A DNA stretch of 64,000 bases, taken from NCBI GenBank assembly GCA_964534995.1, contig CAZHSC010000006.1, positions 10,637 to 74,636 of the forward strand. The letters are read 5' to 3'. Source of the stretch: JAJTFW01 sp964534995 (lineage in GTDB: Bacteria; Bacteroidota; Bacteroidia; AKYH767-A; OLB10). Shown piece after piece: positions 1 through 8,760 of the stretch. How positions within the stretch are numbered: the stretch's first letter is position 1; each line of letters opens with the position of its first letter. The notes below the pieces were generated by a model. It was given only the letters and a program-made list of their open reading frames with translations, ran no database searches and was not told the DNA's origin. Both the position numbers and the translations under genes were made by a program.

Positions 1-803
1 GTAAACAATTGATGCCGGTGTATGACAAACCCATGATTTATTATCCGCTGAGTGTACTGATGATGGCAGGCATACATGAAATACTGATCATCACTACCCC
101 GCATGATCAGCCAATGTTTAAAAAACTATTAGGCGATGGCAAATCCCTGGGTTGTAATTTTGAATATGCCATCCAGCCGGAACCCAACGGACTTGCCCAG
201 GCATTCATCATTGGCGAAGCATTTATCGGCAATGACAAAGTAGCGCTCATTTTAGGTGACAATATTTTTTATGGTACCGGTCTGCAGCAGTTATTGCAGG
301 AAAACAATAACCCCGAAGGAGGTGTTGTGTTTGCTTATCATGTTTCTGACCCCGAGCGCTATGGCGTAGTTCAGTTTGACAAAAATAAGAAGGCCGTCAG
401 TATTGAAGAGAAGCCGCTGGTTCCCAAATCTAATTATGCGGTTCCGGGATTGTATTTTTATAATAACGATGTGGTGGCAATTGCGAAATCCCTTCAGCCC
501 AGCCCGCGTGGTGAATATGAAATAACAGACGTTAATAAAGCTTATCTCGAATCAGGTCACCTGAAAGTAGGTATCCTCGATAAAGGTACCGCATGGCTCG
601 ATACTGGTACTTTTGAATCATTGATGCAGGCCGCTCAATTTGTCCAGGTGATAGAAGAACGCCAAGGTTTAAAAATTGGTTGCATTGAGGAAATAGCCTA
701 TAGGATGGGATTTATTACTAAAAATGAACTAACAGTACTCGCACAGGCCCTCATTAAAAGCGGCTATGGAAAGTACCTCCTGACTGTTGCCGAAGAGCAA
801 TGA
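1..803 (+). CDS. rfbA: Glucose-1-phosphate thymidylyltransferase, 5' end cut by window
   Basis: The enzyme joins glucose-1-phosphate and dTTP to give dTDP-glucose, the entry point to dTDP-rhamnose and related sugars for surface polysaccharide. The left edge cuts the gene: the frame is open from base 3 and its first codons read K-Q-L-M-P-V-Y-D-K-P, the conserved stretch that follows the N-terminal GGxGTRL nucleotide loop. About 24 residues with that loop lie outside. The TTG at 9 and ATG at 12 are internal codons, not starts. The 266 visible residues include LGDNIFYG (metal and nucleotide site), EEKP, and RGEYEITDVN, all family hallmarks. The next gene starts 215 bases downstream on the same strand and is also a nucleotide-sugar enzyme, so this looks like the end of a polysaccharide-sugar segment. 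Confidence 0.95.
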   Translation, partial: KQLMPVYDKPMIYYPLSVLMMAGIHEILIITTPHDQPMFKKLLGDGKSLGCNFEYAIQPEPNGLAQAFIIGEAFIGNDKVALILGDNIFYGTGLQQLLQENNNPEGGVVFAYHVSDPERYGVVQFDKNKKAVSIEEKPLVPKSNYAVPGLYFYNNDVVAIAKSLQPSPRGEYEITDVNKAYLESGHLKVGILDKGTAWLDTGTFESLMQAAQFVQVIEERQGLKIGCIEEIAYRMGFITKNELTVLAQALIKSGYGKYLLTVAEEQ

Positions 804-1018
804 TTCGCTTGCCCCATATTTTATCTGCTTTGCCTCTGAAATAATTCTGCTCACCAAATTATCATTTAACCGCTCCCTGTGATTTTCAGAATGAATATTT
901 TTTTTTGTGAAAGAGCGATTTATTTAATAAATGTTTAACTTCGTATTGCCTTGCGGCAGCGAATACCTGCCTGCGGGTTACACTCCAAAACCCCTTTGCC
1001 CTCTCCGGGCAGTAAATT

Positions 1019-1960
1019 ATGCAAAAAAAAATATTGGTTACCGGTGGTGCAGGCTTTGTCGCCAGTTGCCTCGCGCAACGCCTTGCCGATAATCCGGATA
1101 ATTTTGTTGTTATCGTTGATAATCTGCTGACAGGTTCACTGAAGAAATTGCCTGTCTCCATCCATGATAATATAAAATTTATCAAGGCGGATGTGAATAA
1201 TTTCAATGATATTTCAACCATTTTTTCATCCTTTTCTTTTGATTATGTATTTCATTATGCGGCAGTAGTGGGGGTGAAACGTACCCTTGCCAACCCGGTG
1301 ATGGTGTTGAATGATCTTAACGGCATCAGGAATATCCTGGACCTGTGTAAAAATACCTGCGTTAAAAGAATTTATTTTTCCTCCAGTTCCGAAGTATATG
1401 GCGAGCCGGTGGAATTCCCGCAAAATGAACATACAACACCCCTCAATTCACGCTTGCCCTATGCCATAGTTAAAAATGTTGGGGAAGCCTATCTGCGGGC
1501 GTATTACCAGGAATTCGGTCTGGAGTTTACCATCTTTCGTTTCTTTAACACCTATGGGCCTAACCAAAGTACCGATTTTGTGATGTCGAAATTCCTGTTC
1601 GCCGCATTGTCTAATAAGGACATAACTATCTATGGAGATGGCAGCCAGACACGCACATTCTGTTATATTGATGATAACATCGATGCTTGTCTGAATGCCT
1701 TTTATAATGACAGGATTGTCAATGATGTCGCCAATATCGGCAGTGACTATGAAATCACGATTCTTGATCTTGCCAGAAAAGTAATCAGTATCACTGAGTC
1801 CTCCTCACAGATCGTTTTCCTGCCTGCCCTGAAAGAAGGGGACATGACCCGTCGTTGTCCCGATATTTCTGTCATGCGTCAGTTGCTCCAGCGTAAGATG
1901 ACCCCCCTCGATGAGGGTATTCAACGTTTGATCGCCGCCAGGCATACAATTTCGGCCTGA
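1019..1960 (+). CDS. NAD-dependent sugar-nucleotide epimerase/dehydratase
   Basis: Extended short-chain dehydrogenase of 313 residues. The Rossmann loop TGGAGFVAS sits at residues 8-16, the active-site serines at 121-124 in FSSSSEVYG, and the catalytic pair Tyr148/Lys152 in the YxxxK motif. The later segment FFNTYGPNQS and the R-T-F-C-Y-I-D-D region are typical of UDP-glucose 4-epimerase and UDP-glucuronate decarboxylase relatives. Substrate cannot be fixed from sequence; the usual Ile-Gly of the loop is Val-Ala here. It follows rfbA and its TGA overlaps the ATG of the polyprenyl synthase by one base, so the two are co-transcribed. Inference: it modifies a nucleotide sugar for surface glycan. 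Confidence 0.85.
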   Translation: MQKKILVTGGAGFVASCLAQRLADNPDNFVVIVDNLLTGSLKKLPVSIHDNIKFIKADVNNFNDISTIFSSFSFDYVFHYAAVVGVKRTLANPVMVLNDLNGIRNILDLCKNTCVKRIYFSSSSEVYGEPVEFPQNEHTTPLNSRLPYAIVKNVGEAYLRAYYQEFGLEFTIFRFFNTYGPNQSTDFVMSKFLFAALSNKDITIYGDGSQTRTFCYIDDNIDACLNAFYNDRIVNDVANIGSDYEITILDLARKVISITESSSQIVFLPALKEGDMTRRCPDISVMRQLLQRKMTPLDEGIQRLIAARHTISA

Positions 1961-2937
1961 TGAATGCTGCTGTAAAGGAACTGCAGGATAGTATCGAACA
2001 TTACCTGAAGGTGCTGGATGTACCCGACTCACCCCGCTCCCTGTATGCTCCGGTGCGCTATATGCTTTCTCTGGGAGGTAAGAGGATGCGACCTTTGCTC
2101 GTGCTGCTGGCCGGAAGGATGTTTGGGGCTAAAAATGAAACCCTGCTGCCGGCAGCCGCGGCGATAGAAGTGTTTCATAATTTCACCCTGCTGCACGACG
2201 ATATTATGGATAAGGCGCCGTTGCGCAGGGGGAAGGCCACGGTACATGAAAAGTGGAACCCCGATATTGCCATTCTTTCCGGTGATGCCATGTTTGTAAA
2301 GTCCTGCCAGCTGATGATGCAGGTACCGGTAACGGCTATACCAACTGTGATGCATTTGTTTTTGAAAACAGCGCTCGAAGTATGTGAAGGACAACAACTC
2401 GATATGGATTATGAACTGGCGGAGGAAGTGAGTATACCGGAATATCTGCATATGATCCGTCTTAAAACGGCGGTGCTCCTGGGCGCCTCACTGGGTATTG
2501 GCGCTTCAATAGCGGATGCCCCGGCGGAGGATATGGATCACCTCTATAATTTTGGTGTGAACCTGGGCCTTGCTTTCCAGCTGCAGGATGATATCCTGGA
2601 TGTATACGGCGACGCCGGCAAATTCGGGAAACAGGTGGGTGGTGATATCCTCGCTAATAAAAAGACATTTTTACTCCTTACGGCCCTGGAGAAAGCAGGC
2701 GGTGAAAATAAAAGCGATCTGGATTTTTGGCTCGGTAACAGAGGGGGAGATGCCGCTGAAAAGGTGAAAGCCGTAACGTTAATTTATGATAAACTGGGTG
2801 TACGCGAGGCGGCCGAAAACAAGATGGGAGCCCTCTACCGTGATGCCCTGGCCCACCTGGATGCCCTTCCGCTTCGCGATGAGCAAACCAAGCCGCTGCG
2901 TGAGCTTGCTGCCATGCTTACCGAAAGGGATCACTGA
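1960..2937 (+). CDS. Trans-polyprenyl diphosphate synthase
   Basis: Class I isoprenyl diphosphate synthase of 325 residues, which condenses isopentenyl diphosphate onto an allylic primer. Both aspartate-rich motifs are intact: DDIMD at residues 80-84 followed by the LRRG arginines, and DDILD at 210-214 in FQLQDDILDVYGD. The GGKRMRP segment near residue 39 is also a family signature. Such enzymes make the menaquinone side chain, but chain length cannot be read with confidence. The start is coupled to the epimerase stop (TGATG). The convergent MFS gene ends 11 bases past this stop. Confidence 0.9.
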   Translation: MNAAVKELQDSIEHYLKVLDVPDSPRSLYAPVRYMLSLGGKRMRPLLVLLAGRMFGAKNETLLPAAAAIEVFHNFTLLHDDIMDKAPLRRGKATVHEKWNPDIAILSGDAMFVKSCQLMMQVPVTAIPTVMHLFLKTALEVCEGQQLDMDYELAEEVSIPEYLHMIRLKTAVLLGASLGIGASIADAPAEDMDHLYNFGVNLGLAFQLQDDILDVYGDAGKFGKQVGGDILANKKTFLLLTALEKAGGENKSDLDFWLGNRGGDAAEKVKAVTLIYDKLGVREAAENKMGALYRDALAHLDALPLRDEQTKPLRELAAMLTERDH

Positions 2938-2947
2938 CAACATCCGT

Positions 2948-4135
2948 TCAGCCCGAAGGTCTTATCTTTCCGGCAATGACCAGGCCGAGAAAACTGAAGC
3001 CAATGGCAATATAACCCACCGCATTGTAATGTACCAGTTGTCCTGCCGGATCTTTTGAAATAATAAATCCCGCCATATAGGCAGCAAGTCCGCTGGAAAG
3101 CTGCTGAACCGCCACGTTCAGGCTCATAAAACTCCCCCGCTGCGATTGATTAACGGCGGAGGTAATGATGGTGCTGGCAGGGATGTTCCTGCCTCCTGTA
3201 GTAATGAAGAAAAAGGTGGTAACCGTCAGCGCCATCCACACGGGCACGGGTGGCATATTGGTGATCAGCCATTGTGGAATGGCCGAAAGGAAGATGCCAT
3301 ACACAAGAACCCGGTAACGCCCGTATTTGTCGGCAAGTAAACCAATGACGGGAAGCGATACTATACTCACGGCACCGCCAAGGAGATATATCAGGGGTAG
3401 TTCATTTTCCGTAAATCCAACGTTAGATACCATATAGGGACTTAAAAACGGGATCAGGCTGAAATGTCCGAGCACCAGGAATGCCTGCGTAAAAAGTGCT
3501 CTTTGCTGGTCGGGGGAGGAGGCTACCATCCGGAAAGGCCGGAGCAGGTCGCGCTCCACCGACTGCAGCGTGACGTGTTCTTTCATAATGGGTACCCATC
3601 GGTGAATTCCCCATTGTACCAGGATGCCGGTGGCCACAATGCATATAAATGGAAGCTGCCAGCTGAATCGGGTAGCCAGAAATAAACCCGTAGGAACACC
3701 CGCTACTGAAGCAATGGAAAAAGCGGTCATCACTACACCCATAGCCGAAGCCCTTCGTTCCAAAGGGATCATATCACCAACAACGGATAGTATCAACGAA
3801 CCCAGTAAACCACCAAAGGCACCGGTAATAACCCGGGCAAGCATCAGCCAATGATAGCTTCCCGCCATGGCACAGGCCAGCGTGCCCAGCAAAAAGCCGG
3901 AAAAAATAAAATGGAGCATGCGCTTCCTTTCATAACGTTGTAGAAAAAATGCGCCACTAAAACCTGAAATGCCTGCACTAAAAGTATAACTGGAAACCAG
4001 CAGGCTGAATTCCGCAGGACTAATGCTAAAAATCCGCATCAGCTGTGGGCCCAAAGGCATCATGATCATGAAGTCCATGATGTGCGTAAATTGTATGGCA
4101 GCCAGAATCAGCAATAACCTGCGTTCCTTGTTCAT
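2948..4135 (-). CDS. MFS transporter, probable drug/metabolite exporter
   Basis: Major facilitator protein of 395 residues with about 12 hydrophobic segments. Features visible are the N-terminal FTHIMDFMIMMPLGPQL segment common in Bacteroidota drug/arabinose-efflux-like MFS proteins and a GxLADKYGRYR cytoplasmic loop between helices 8 and 9 (the MFS loop signature). I chose the ATG at 4135, MNKERRLL. The longer frame back to 4177 would begin inside the hairpin terminator of the upstream desaturase gene (4176-4207). Substrate is unknown. It is convergent with the polyprenyl synthase gene, and its own promoter must lie in the roughly 40 bases after the terminator; I see no clear box there. Confidence 0.85.
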   Translation of the reverse strand: MNKERRLLLILAAIQFTHIMDFMIMMPLGPQLMRIFSISPAEFSLLVSSYTFSAGISGFSGAFFLQRYERKRMLHFIFSGFLLGTLACAMAGSYHWLMLARVITGAFGGLLGSLILSVVGDMIPLERRASAMGVVMTAFSIASVAGVPTGLFLATRFSWQLPFICIVATGILVQWGIHRWVPIMKEHVTLQSVERDLLRPFRMVASSPDQQRALFTQAFLVLGHFSLIPFLSPYMVSNVGFTENELPLIYLLGGAVSIVSLPVIGLLADKYGRYRVLVYGIFLSAIPQWLITNMPPVPVWMALTVTTFFFITTGGRNIPASTIITSAVNQSQRGSFMSLNVAVQQLSSGLAAYMAGFIISKDPAGQLVHYNAVGYIAIGFSFLGLVIAGKIRPSG

Positions 4136-4175
4136 GTTTATTTTTAGGGTGAGTAACTCTCCTTTGAAGAAAAAC

Positions 4176-4207
4176 AAATCCCGGCCTATTTTGGAAGGTC
4201 GGGATTT
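4176..4207 (-). terminator. Rho-independent terminator after the desaturase gene
   Basis: An 11-bp stem (AAATCCCGGCC pairing with GGTCGGGATTT, one G-T pair) with a 10-base loop. Read on the minus strand it is followed by GTTTTTC. It lies 26 bases after the desaturase stop and just ahead of the MFS start, so the two genes are separate transcription units. Confidence 0.7.
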
Positions 4208-4233
4208 GAAAATCTATTATGAATGGTAAGTAA

Positions 4234-5301
4234 TCAGGCTCTTCCCAAACTTCTCAGATGCCGAACATGGGCAACAATGGCATCAAAAACACTGGGATAT
4301 TCAATATACCGTATATTAAATTCCTGGCAGGTCTCTTTAACAAGTCTGCTGATTTCAGGGTAGTGGATATGACTGATGCGGGGAAACAAATGATGCTCAA
4401 CCTGGAAATTTAATCCGCCCATAAACCAGCTGACAAGGCGGTTGCCTGTGGCGAAATTGGCAGTGGTGCGAACCTGGTGTAATGCCCACTCTTCTTCAAT
4501 CTTATTACTCACGGGATCAGGAACCGGAAACGCGGTATCCTCCACAACATGCGCCAGCTGAAATACCACAGCAATTACAAGTCCCGTTACAAACAAAATA
4601 ATACTGTAACCGATAATGGTTGCGATCCAACCCTTAAAATATACCGGTAGGCCAATGAATAAACCTAAGTAGAAAATTTTAGTGATCCAAAACCCGATAT
4701 GCTCCTTCAATTTCATCTTGCGTATGGGTGTAGGACCTATTTTGTGAGTAAAGTATTTCTGAAAATCCATCCAGAATATCCACATGAAATAGGTGGCTCC
4801 GTAAAGACGGAACCAGTATACATGCTGGAAACGGTGAAACCAGTAGCGTTTCTGCTGTTCATTTACCCGCATCCACGGACGAATATCAATATCATCATCA
4901 ACCCCGTCAATGTTGGTGAATGAATGATGAACATGGTTGTGTTTAACCTTCCACATAAAACTTGATCCGCCCATCAGGTTCAGAGAGTACGACATCAGGT
5001 TATTCAGTGTTTTGTTGGTGGAATAGGAGCCGTGAGCGCCGTCATGCATAACGTTGAATCCAATGCTCGCGAAGGTTAATCCCATTAAAGCGCAACCTGT
5101 TATGGAAAGCCATACAGGCAGATGCGCGAATACTAAAAAGGAATACAGTAGGACAGCAATTGATACCAGAATGATTGTTTTGCTGTAGAGTTTGAAGTTT
5201 CCGGTGGGTTTTATTTGACGTTCCTTGAAGTAATTGTCAATTTTATCTCTTAATGCATCAAAAATCGTAGTTGTTTTGGTGTTGATGGTAATCTTTGCCA
5301 T
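4234..5301 (-). CDS. Membrane fatty acid (acyl-CoA/acyl-lipid) desaturase
   Basis: Integral-membrane di-iron desaturase of 355 residues that introduces a double bond into a fatty acyl chain. All three histidine boxes are present: HDGAH at about 86-90, HNHVHH at about 121-126, and the QxxHH box QVEHH at about 300-304. The QxxHH third box is typical of front-end (delta-5/delta-6-like) desaturases, but no cytochrome b5 domain is present, as is usual for bacterial members. Hydrophobic pairs at about 45-80 and 205-255 would span the membrane. I start at the ATG at 5301 (MAKITI) rather than 5313, because a candidate -7 promoter box covers 5311-5318. Regiospecificity is unknown. Confidence 0.9.
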   Translation of the reverse strand: MAKITINTKTTTIFDALRDKIDNYFKERQIKPTGNFKLYSKTIILVSIAVLLYSFLVFAHLPVWLSITGCALMGLTFASIGFNVMHDGAHGSYSTNKTLNNLMSYSLNLMGGSSFMWKVKHNHVHHSFTNIDGVDDDIDIRPWMRVNEQQKRYWFHRFQHVYWFRLYGATYFMWIFWMDFQKYFTHKIGPTPIRKMKLKEHIGFWITKIFYLGLFIGLPVYFKGWIATIIGYSIILFVTGLVIAVVFQLAHVVEDTAFPVPDPVSNKIEEEWALHQVRTTANFATGNRLVSWFMGGLNFQVEHHLFPRISHIHYPEISRLVKETCQEFNIRYIEYPSVFDAIVAHVRHLRSLGRA

Positions 5302-5310
5302 AATTGACTG

Positions 5311-5340
5311 CAAAAATAATCACAATGGGCTCAATCCCAA
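5311..5340 (-). promoter_or_regulatory. Candidate Bacteroidota promoter for the desaturase gene
   Basis: On the minus strand, TTG (5338-5340), 19 bases, then TATTTTTG (5311-5318), which matches the TAnnTTTG -7 consensus with acceptable spacing. The implied start of transcription is almost at the ATG at 5301, so the mRNA would have a very short leader. Confidence 0.4.
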
Positions 5341-5514
5341 TACATGAAAATAATTTATAGAATCAAAGGCTTTATTATCAATATAATACGCTTTTATTTG
5401 TTGTGTTTGCAAATCGCCATGATCAGCCGTTTTTATTAAAATATTTGCAGAACGCGTATGGCAAAAAATAGGGCACCTTCACTGTCAGCCTTTAATTATT
5501 ATCCCGAAAAGCAA

Positions 5515-5529
5515 AGGACAGCGTGTCCT
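5515..5529 (-). terminator. Hairpin terminator after the gldB operon
   Basis: AGGACA and TGTCCT form a perfect 6-bp stem over the 3-base loop GCG. On the minus strand it is followed by TTGCTTTTC. It lies directly past the stop at 5533 of the last gene of the three-gene operon. The stem is short, hence moderate confidence. Confidence 0.45.
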
Positions 5530-5532
5530 ATC

Positions 5533-7023
5533 TCAGTAGCTTTCTATTTTCATAAGAAATAGTCTTTTGCGACTTACCGCCGGTACGATTAAAGTATTTT
5601 CATCCACTTGTTTGCCTGCTCTGGGCAGGATGGAAACGTAATCACTTTTCTTACTGAGTTTGCGTTCACTCATCTGTCCCTTTGCGTTAATTGCGTACCC
5701 GGTAATTTCATTGTTTCTGCCGATGTCCTTGTTGAAAATAATGGTCAGCTCTTCAGGGTTTAATACTATGGCAAAGGAGGAAAAAAGGCCTTCATCATCC
5801 AGGGAAGTCTGATCTTTTTGTATCAACTGACTCCAGTGGATAGAGCCATCGGAATTTACGGACAAGGCGAGAATATTGTCATAATGAAATTCAACACGCC
5901 TGTTAAATGTTTGCGTGAAGTAATCATAAAATGAAAATTCACTGAGGTAGGCCGCTTCGGCAATGATCATTGACCCGCCATCACTTCTTGGGATGACCCG
6001 TTGAATGGGGTAGTTAAATAAACTGACGCCTCCGCCGGTGTTTCTTTGTCCAACAAGTTTTAACTGCGCGTCATTGTTCAGTTTTCCGGTTTTAACCTCC
6101 AGTTTTTCCGGGCGCGATATAGGGAGGGTGCCATACAATAAACTGGCGCCTGCAAAAGATGTTTTATCGGCATAAAATCCGGTGACAATTACCTTGTTGT
6201 TTATTTTATCAATCACCAGCGCGGCCTCCGTCATCTGCTGCTCTCTGTTGTTAAAAGGATATTCACTCACTTTCCCGTCAGCATTGGAAATCATAATCAG
6301 ACTGAACTGTTTTAATTTGTTTTTTTCATCTGCCGTCACATCACTTTTAAAGCACAGAAAAAAAAGATCCTGCTGATTGCTGATGGTAAATTCACTCAGG
6401 CTGACATCTTTGGATGAATATTTCAAAGGGGATGTGAATTGCTTTACCGGCTGATAGCTTTCGTCAAGTGCGCAATAATGTATGGTCATGCCTGCATTTC
6501 CTTTTTCTTCAAGTGCAATGCCCATACTTCGTTTATCGGGTGATATCATTACCCTGGGCTTGGCAAGATCGGTCGAACGGGCGATGGAACCCGAATAAAT
6601 TTTCTTTCCGGTGATAACAGATTCCCCTTTTGCATTGACTACTTCCAGGTACAGGCTTACAGATCCGCCTTTTGACAATTCGCTGGTTATAATCACCGCC
6701 GAATTATTAAAGTAAGCAATGTTCTCCAGCGATCCTCCCGATGGAACAGGCGCCGGATCTTTTTTCCATTTCTGCTGGAGGGAATAGTCGTAGAAACTTA
6801 ACTGGTATTTCCTGCTTTTTAATCCAAAGCGGTCCCGTGTCGATTCAAGTGAGAGGTTGCTCATGAGAAGAAAAACACCCTCTTCATCCTGGCCCATCAC
6901 CCTGGCATAATCCATTCCGTCATTGTCGATGGTTACCGGCGACAGAAAGACGGATTGCGCCCTGCTCACATGGCAACTGCAAAGGGCGATGAAGGAAAAC
7001 AGAAGAAGTTGAAAAAATTTCAT
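5533..7023 (-). CDS. Secreted protein of unknown function, third gene of the gldB operon
   Basis: I do not recognise this 496-residue protein. It begins with a clear signal peptide (MKFFQLLLFSFIALCSC then VSRAQS), so it is exported; Cys17 lies close to a lipobox but AQS looks like a signal peptidase I site. The rest is beta-rich with repeated patterns resembling blades of a propeller: stretches such as YARVMGQDEEGVFLL, RVMISPDKRSMGIAL and KVIVTGFYADKTS. The frame is open upstream to 7143 but the signal peptide fixes the start at 7023, one base after the stop of the MBL gene. The tight spacing makes it part of gldB - MBL - this gene. A link to gliding or secretion is only inferred from position. 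Confidence 0.75.
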   Translation of the reverse strand: MKFFQLLLFSFIALCSCHVSRAQSVFLSPVTIDNDGMDYARVMGQDEEGVFLLMSNLSLESTRDRFGLKSRKYQLSFYDYSLQQKWKKDPAPVPSGGSLENIAYFNNSAVIITSELSKGGSVSLYLEVVNAKGESVITGKKIYSGSIARSTDLAKPRVMISPDKRSMGIALEEKGNAGMTIHYCALDESYQPVKQFTSPLKYSSKDVSLSEFTISNQQDLFFLCFKSDVTADEKNKLKQFSLIMISNADGKVSEYPFNNREQQMTEAALVIDKINNKVIVTGFYADKTSFAGASLLYGTLPISRPEKLEVKTGKLNNDAQLKLVGQRNTGGGVSLFNYPIQRVIPRSDGGSMIIAEAAYLSEFSFYDYFTQTFNRRVEFHYDNILALSVNSDGSIHWSQLIQKDQTSLDDEGLFSSFAIVLNPEELTIIFNKDIGRNNEITGYAINAKGQMSERKLSKKSDYVSILPRAGKQVDENTLIVPAVSRKRLFLMKIESY

Positions 7024-7024
7024 G

Positions 7025-7675
7025 TCAGCTGTCTTTGTACGTGAGAAGGAATGGATTGTTAGCCTTTTCAAATGCAAGGGTAGTGGTTGGGCCGTGGCCG
7101 GGATAAACTTTTGTTTCAGGGTCGAGGTTGAAAAGTTTTTCACGGATACTGCGTAACAGGGTATTCATATCGCCTCCCGGTAAGTCAGTGCGTCCAATAC
7201 TCAGTTGAAACAGTACATCGCCGCCAATAAGGGTTTGACTGTCCCTTTCATGAAAACAAATACTGCCGGGGCTGTGACCGGGAGTATGAATAAGGTGCAG
7301 GGTCGTATAGCCAAAGCTGATCTTTCCTTCATCCTTTAAATTCATCCGGGGCATGGGAGGGTCTTCTATAAAAATACCGAATTGCGATCCATATGACCTT
7401 GTAGCTTCCAGCATAGCAGACTCCAGCGGATGTATTTCAGGTTGCAGATGATAGGCTTTTGAAACAAAGTTGTTTCCTAAAACATGATCAATATGGCAAT
7501 GCGTATTGAGCAGATGAACCGGTTTTAGCTGCTGATTTTTGATAAATTGAAACAACTCCTGTTTCTCTTCCGGCTCGTAACATCCGGGGTCAATGATGAC
7601 ACATTCCTTAGTCTCATCAAAGAGGATATAGGTGTTTTCCTGGAAAGGGTTGAAGGTGAATTTATGTACTTGCAT
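7025..7675 (-). CDS. MBL-fold metallo-hydrolase (glyoxalase II-like)
   Basis: Metallo-beta-lactamase fold hydrolase of 216 residues. The zinc ligands are complete: THCHIDH with His59, His61, Asp63 and His64, then His134 in HTPGHSPGS, Asp153 in GGDVLF, and His194 in PGHGPTT. The pattern and length fit the glyoxalase II-like thioesterase group; the true substrate is not determinable. No signal peptide, so cytoplasmic. It starts two bases before the gldB stop region ends (TGAGATG) and is followed after one base by the secreted unknown protein, so it is the middle gene of an operon. Confidence 0.88.
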   Translation of the reverse strand: MQVHKFTFNPFQENTYILFDETKECVIIDPGCYEPEEKQELFQFIKNQQLKPVHLLNTHCHIDHVLGNNFVSKAYHLQPEIHPLESAMLEATRSYGSQFGIFIEDPPMPRMNLKDEGKISFGYTTLHLIHTPGHSPGSICFHERDSQTLIGGDVLFQLSIGRTDLPGGDMNTLLRSIREKLFNLDPETKVYPGHGPTTTLAFEKANNPFLLTYKDS

Positions 7676-7676
7676 C

Positions 7677-8738
7677 TCAGGAGCTGGATTTGGCAGGTTT
7701 GTATCCCGATTCAGACAATATCTTTTGGGCGTCTTTCAATTCAAAAAGTTTTAACAGGCTCATGTTTTTATGGTTTTTCATATAAGCTCTGACAATCTTC
7801 CATCCGATAAATGCGCCTAATCTTGCCGGTGCCTCTTTCGGAAATCCACTGGTGCTGTTTCCGTCATGAATGTATTTCAGGTAGGTTTTAGGATTGCTGT
7901 TGTAAAGCATTTGCTGTTCAATAAAGAAGGACCATATTTGTTCTTCGTGTCTGCTAGCCCATTCTAGTTGCGAACTGCTGTACCCTGTTTTAATGGTGTC
8001 ATGGATATTTTCAGAAAGCACATCCGTGGCATATAAAACTTTTCCGTGGTAAATCATTTGTGACAAACAGTTATACTGACTGCTGTCGTCGAGATACTCA
8101 CTGTCCAGCCATCCTTTTATCATGTCGTTTACAATATACTCCTTTCGCATTTTTTTAATCATGTATCCCGGTAATTGCAAACTTCGGTAATAGGGATAGT
8201 CGCTGCCCAGATAAAAATGTAATCCAACACCCAACATAGTATCCATGGTCATTACATTGCTGGTGAAAGGAGAAAGGTAGGTCAGGATTACTGGTATCTT
8301 TTTGCGGGGGAAAGCAATAGCATATCTCTGAAAAACCTCCTGTAATTCTTCCTGAAGCCACTGGATTTTCTGATACTCCCTTTGGGTATCAGAATAGACT
8401 TCACGGATATATTTGTCATGTACATACTGATTCAGGTTGTACGCGATTTCAGCAATAGGGGGTGTGTGTTTGGTGGCAGGTAAAACCCCGGCCAGTTGTA
8501 CGCACCAAAGTTCAAAAAAGTCACCGTACTTTTTCCTGAGGTAATGAATGCCGGCAGTATCTGTTCCGGTCACTTTTGTGAATAAATCCTGTTCGAAACG
8601 CAAAAAAAGCAGTTCAGGTAATGTATCGCCCGCTACGATGGGTTCGGGTGCATTGGGATCCTTCTTTTTTTGTTCACAACTGGCAGTCAGTAATATCGAA
8701 ATAAAAAGTAAGGCTGAAATTTGAAATTTAGCTATCAT
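7677..8738 (-). CDS. gldB: Gliding motility lipoprotein GldB
   Basis: Lipoprotein of the GldB family, 353 residues. It has a lipoprotein signal peptide ending LLTASC with the acylated cysteine at 21. Family stretches include YLSPF, VGLHFYLGSDYPYY, MIYHGKVLYATD, EEQIWSFFIEQQ, and APARLGAFIGWKIVRAYM. In Flavobacterium johnsoniae GldB is needed for gliding and type IX secretion, but homologues occur in non-gliding Bacteroidota. The frame runs further upstream to 8810, but the signal peptide fixes the start at 8738, leaving only 22 bases to the divergent barrel protein gene. nadE lies just beyond that gene, a neighbour often seen with gldB. It heads an operon with the MBL hydrolase and a secreted unknown protein. 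Confidence 0.88.
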   Translation of the reverse strand: MIAKFQISALLFISILLTASCEQKKKDPNAPEPIVAGDTLPELLFLRFEQDLFTKVTGTDTAGIHYLRKKYGDFFELWCVQLAGVLPATKHTPPIAEIAYNLNQYVHDKYIREVYSDTQREYQKIQWLQEELQEVFQRYAIAFPRKKIPVILTYLSPFTSNVMTMDTMLGVGLHFYLGSDYPYYRSLQLPGYMIKKMRKEYIVNDMIKGWLDSEYLDDSSQYNCLSQMIYHGKVLYATDVLSENIHDTIKTGYSSSQLEWASRHEEQIWSFFIEQQMLYNSNPKTYLKYIHDGNSTSGFPKEAPARLGAFIGWKIVRAYMKNHKNMSLLKLFELKDAQKILSESGYKPAKSSS

Positions 8739-8760
8739 TGCAGGACAAATCCTTTGAACC

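Noticed and set aside
886..1221. 111-codon minus-strand ORF
   Set aside because: Overlaps the start of the epimerase gene on the other strand and resembles nothing.
4136..4177. Longer start for the MFS gene
   Set aside because: It would begin within the terminator hairpin of the desaturase gene and adds residues unlike the family.
5459..5563. 34-codon plus-strand mini ORF starting MAKNRAPSL
   Set aside because: Runs into the end of the minus-strand gene, covers its terminator hairpin, and is polar with no clear promoter.
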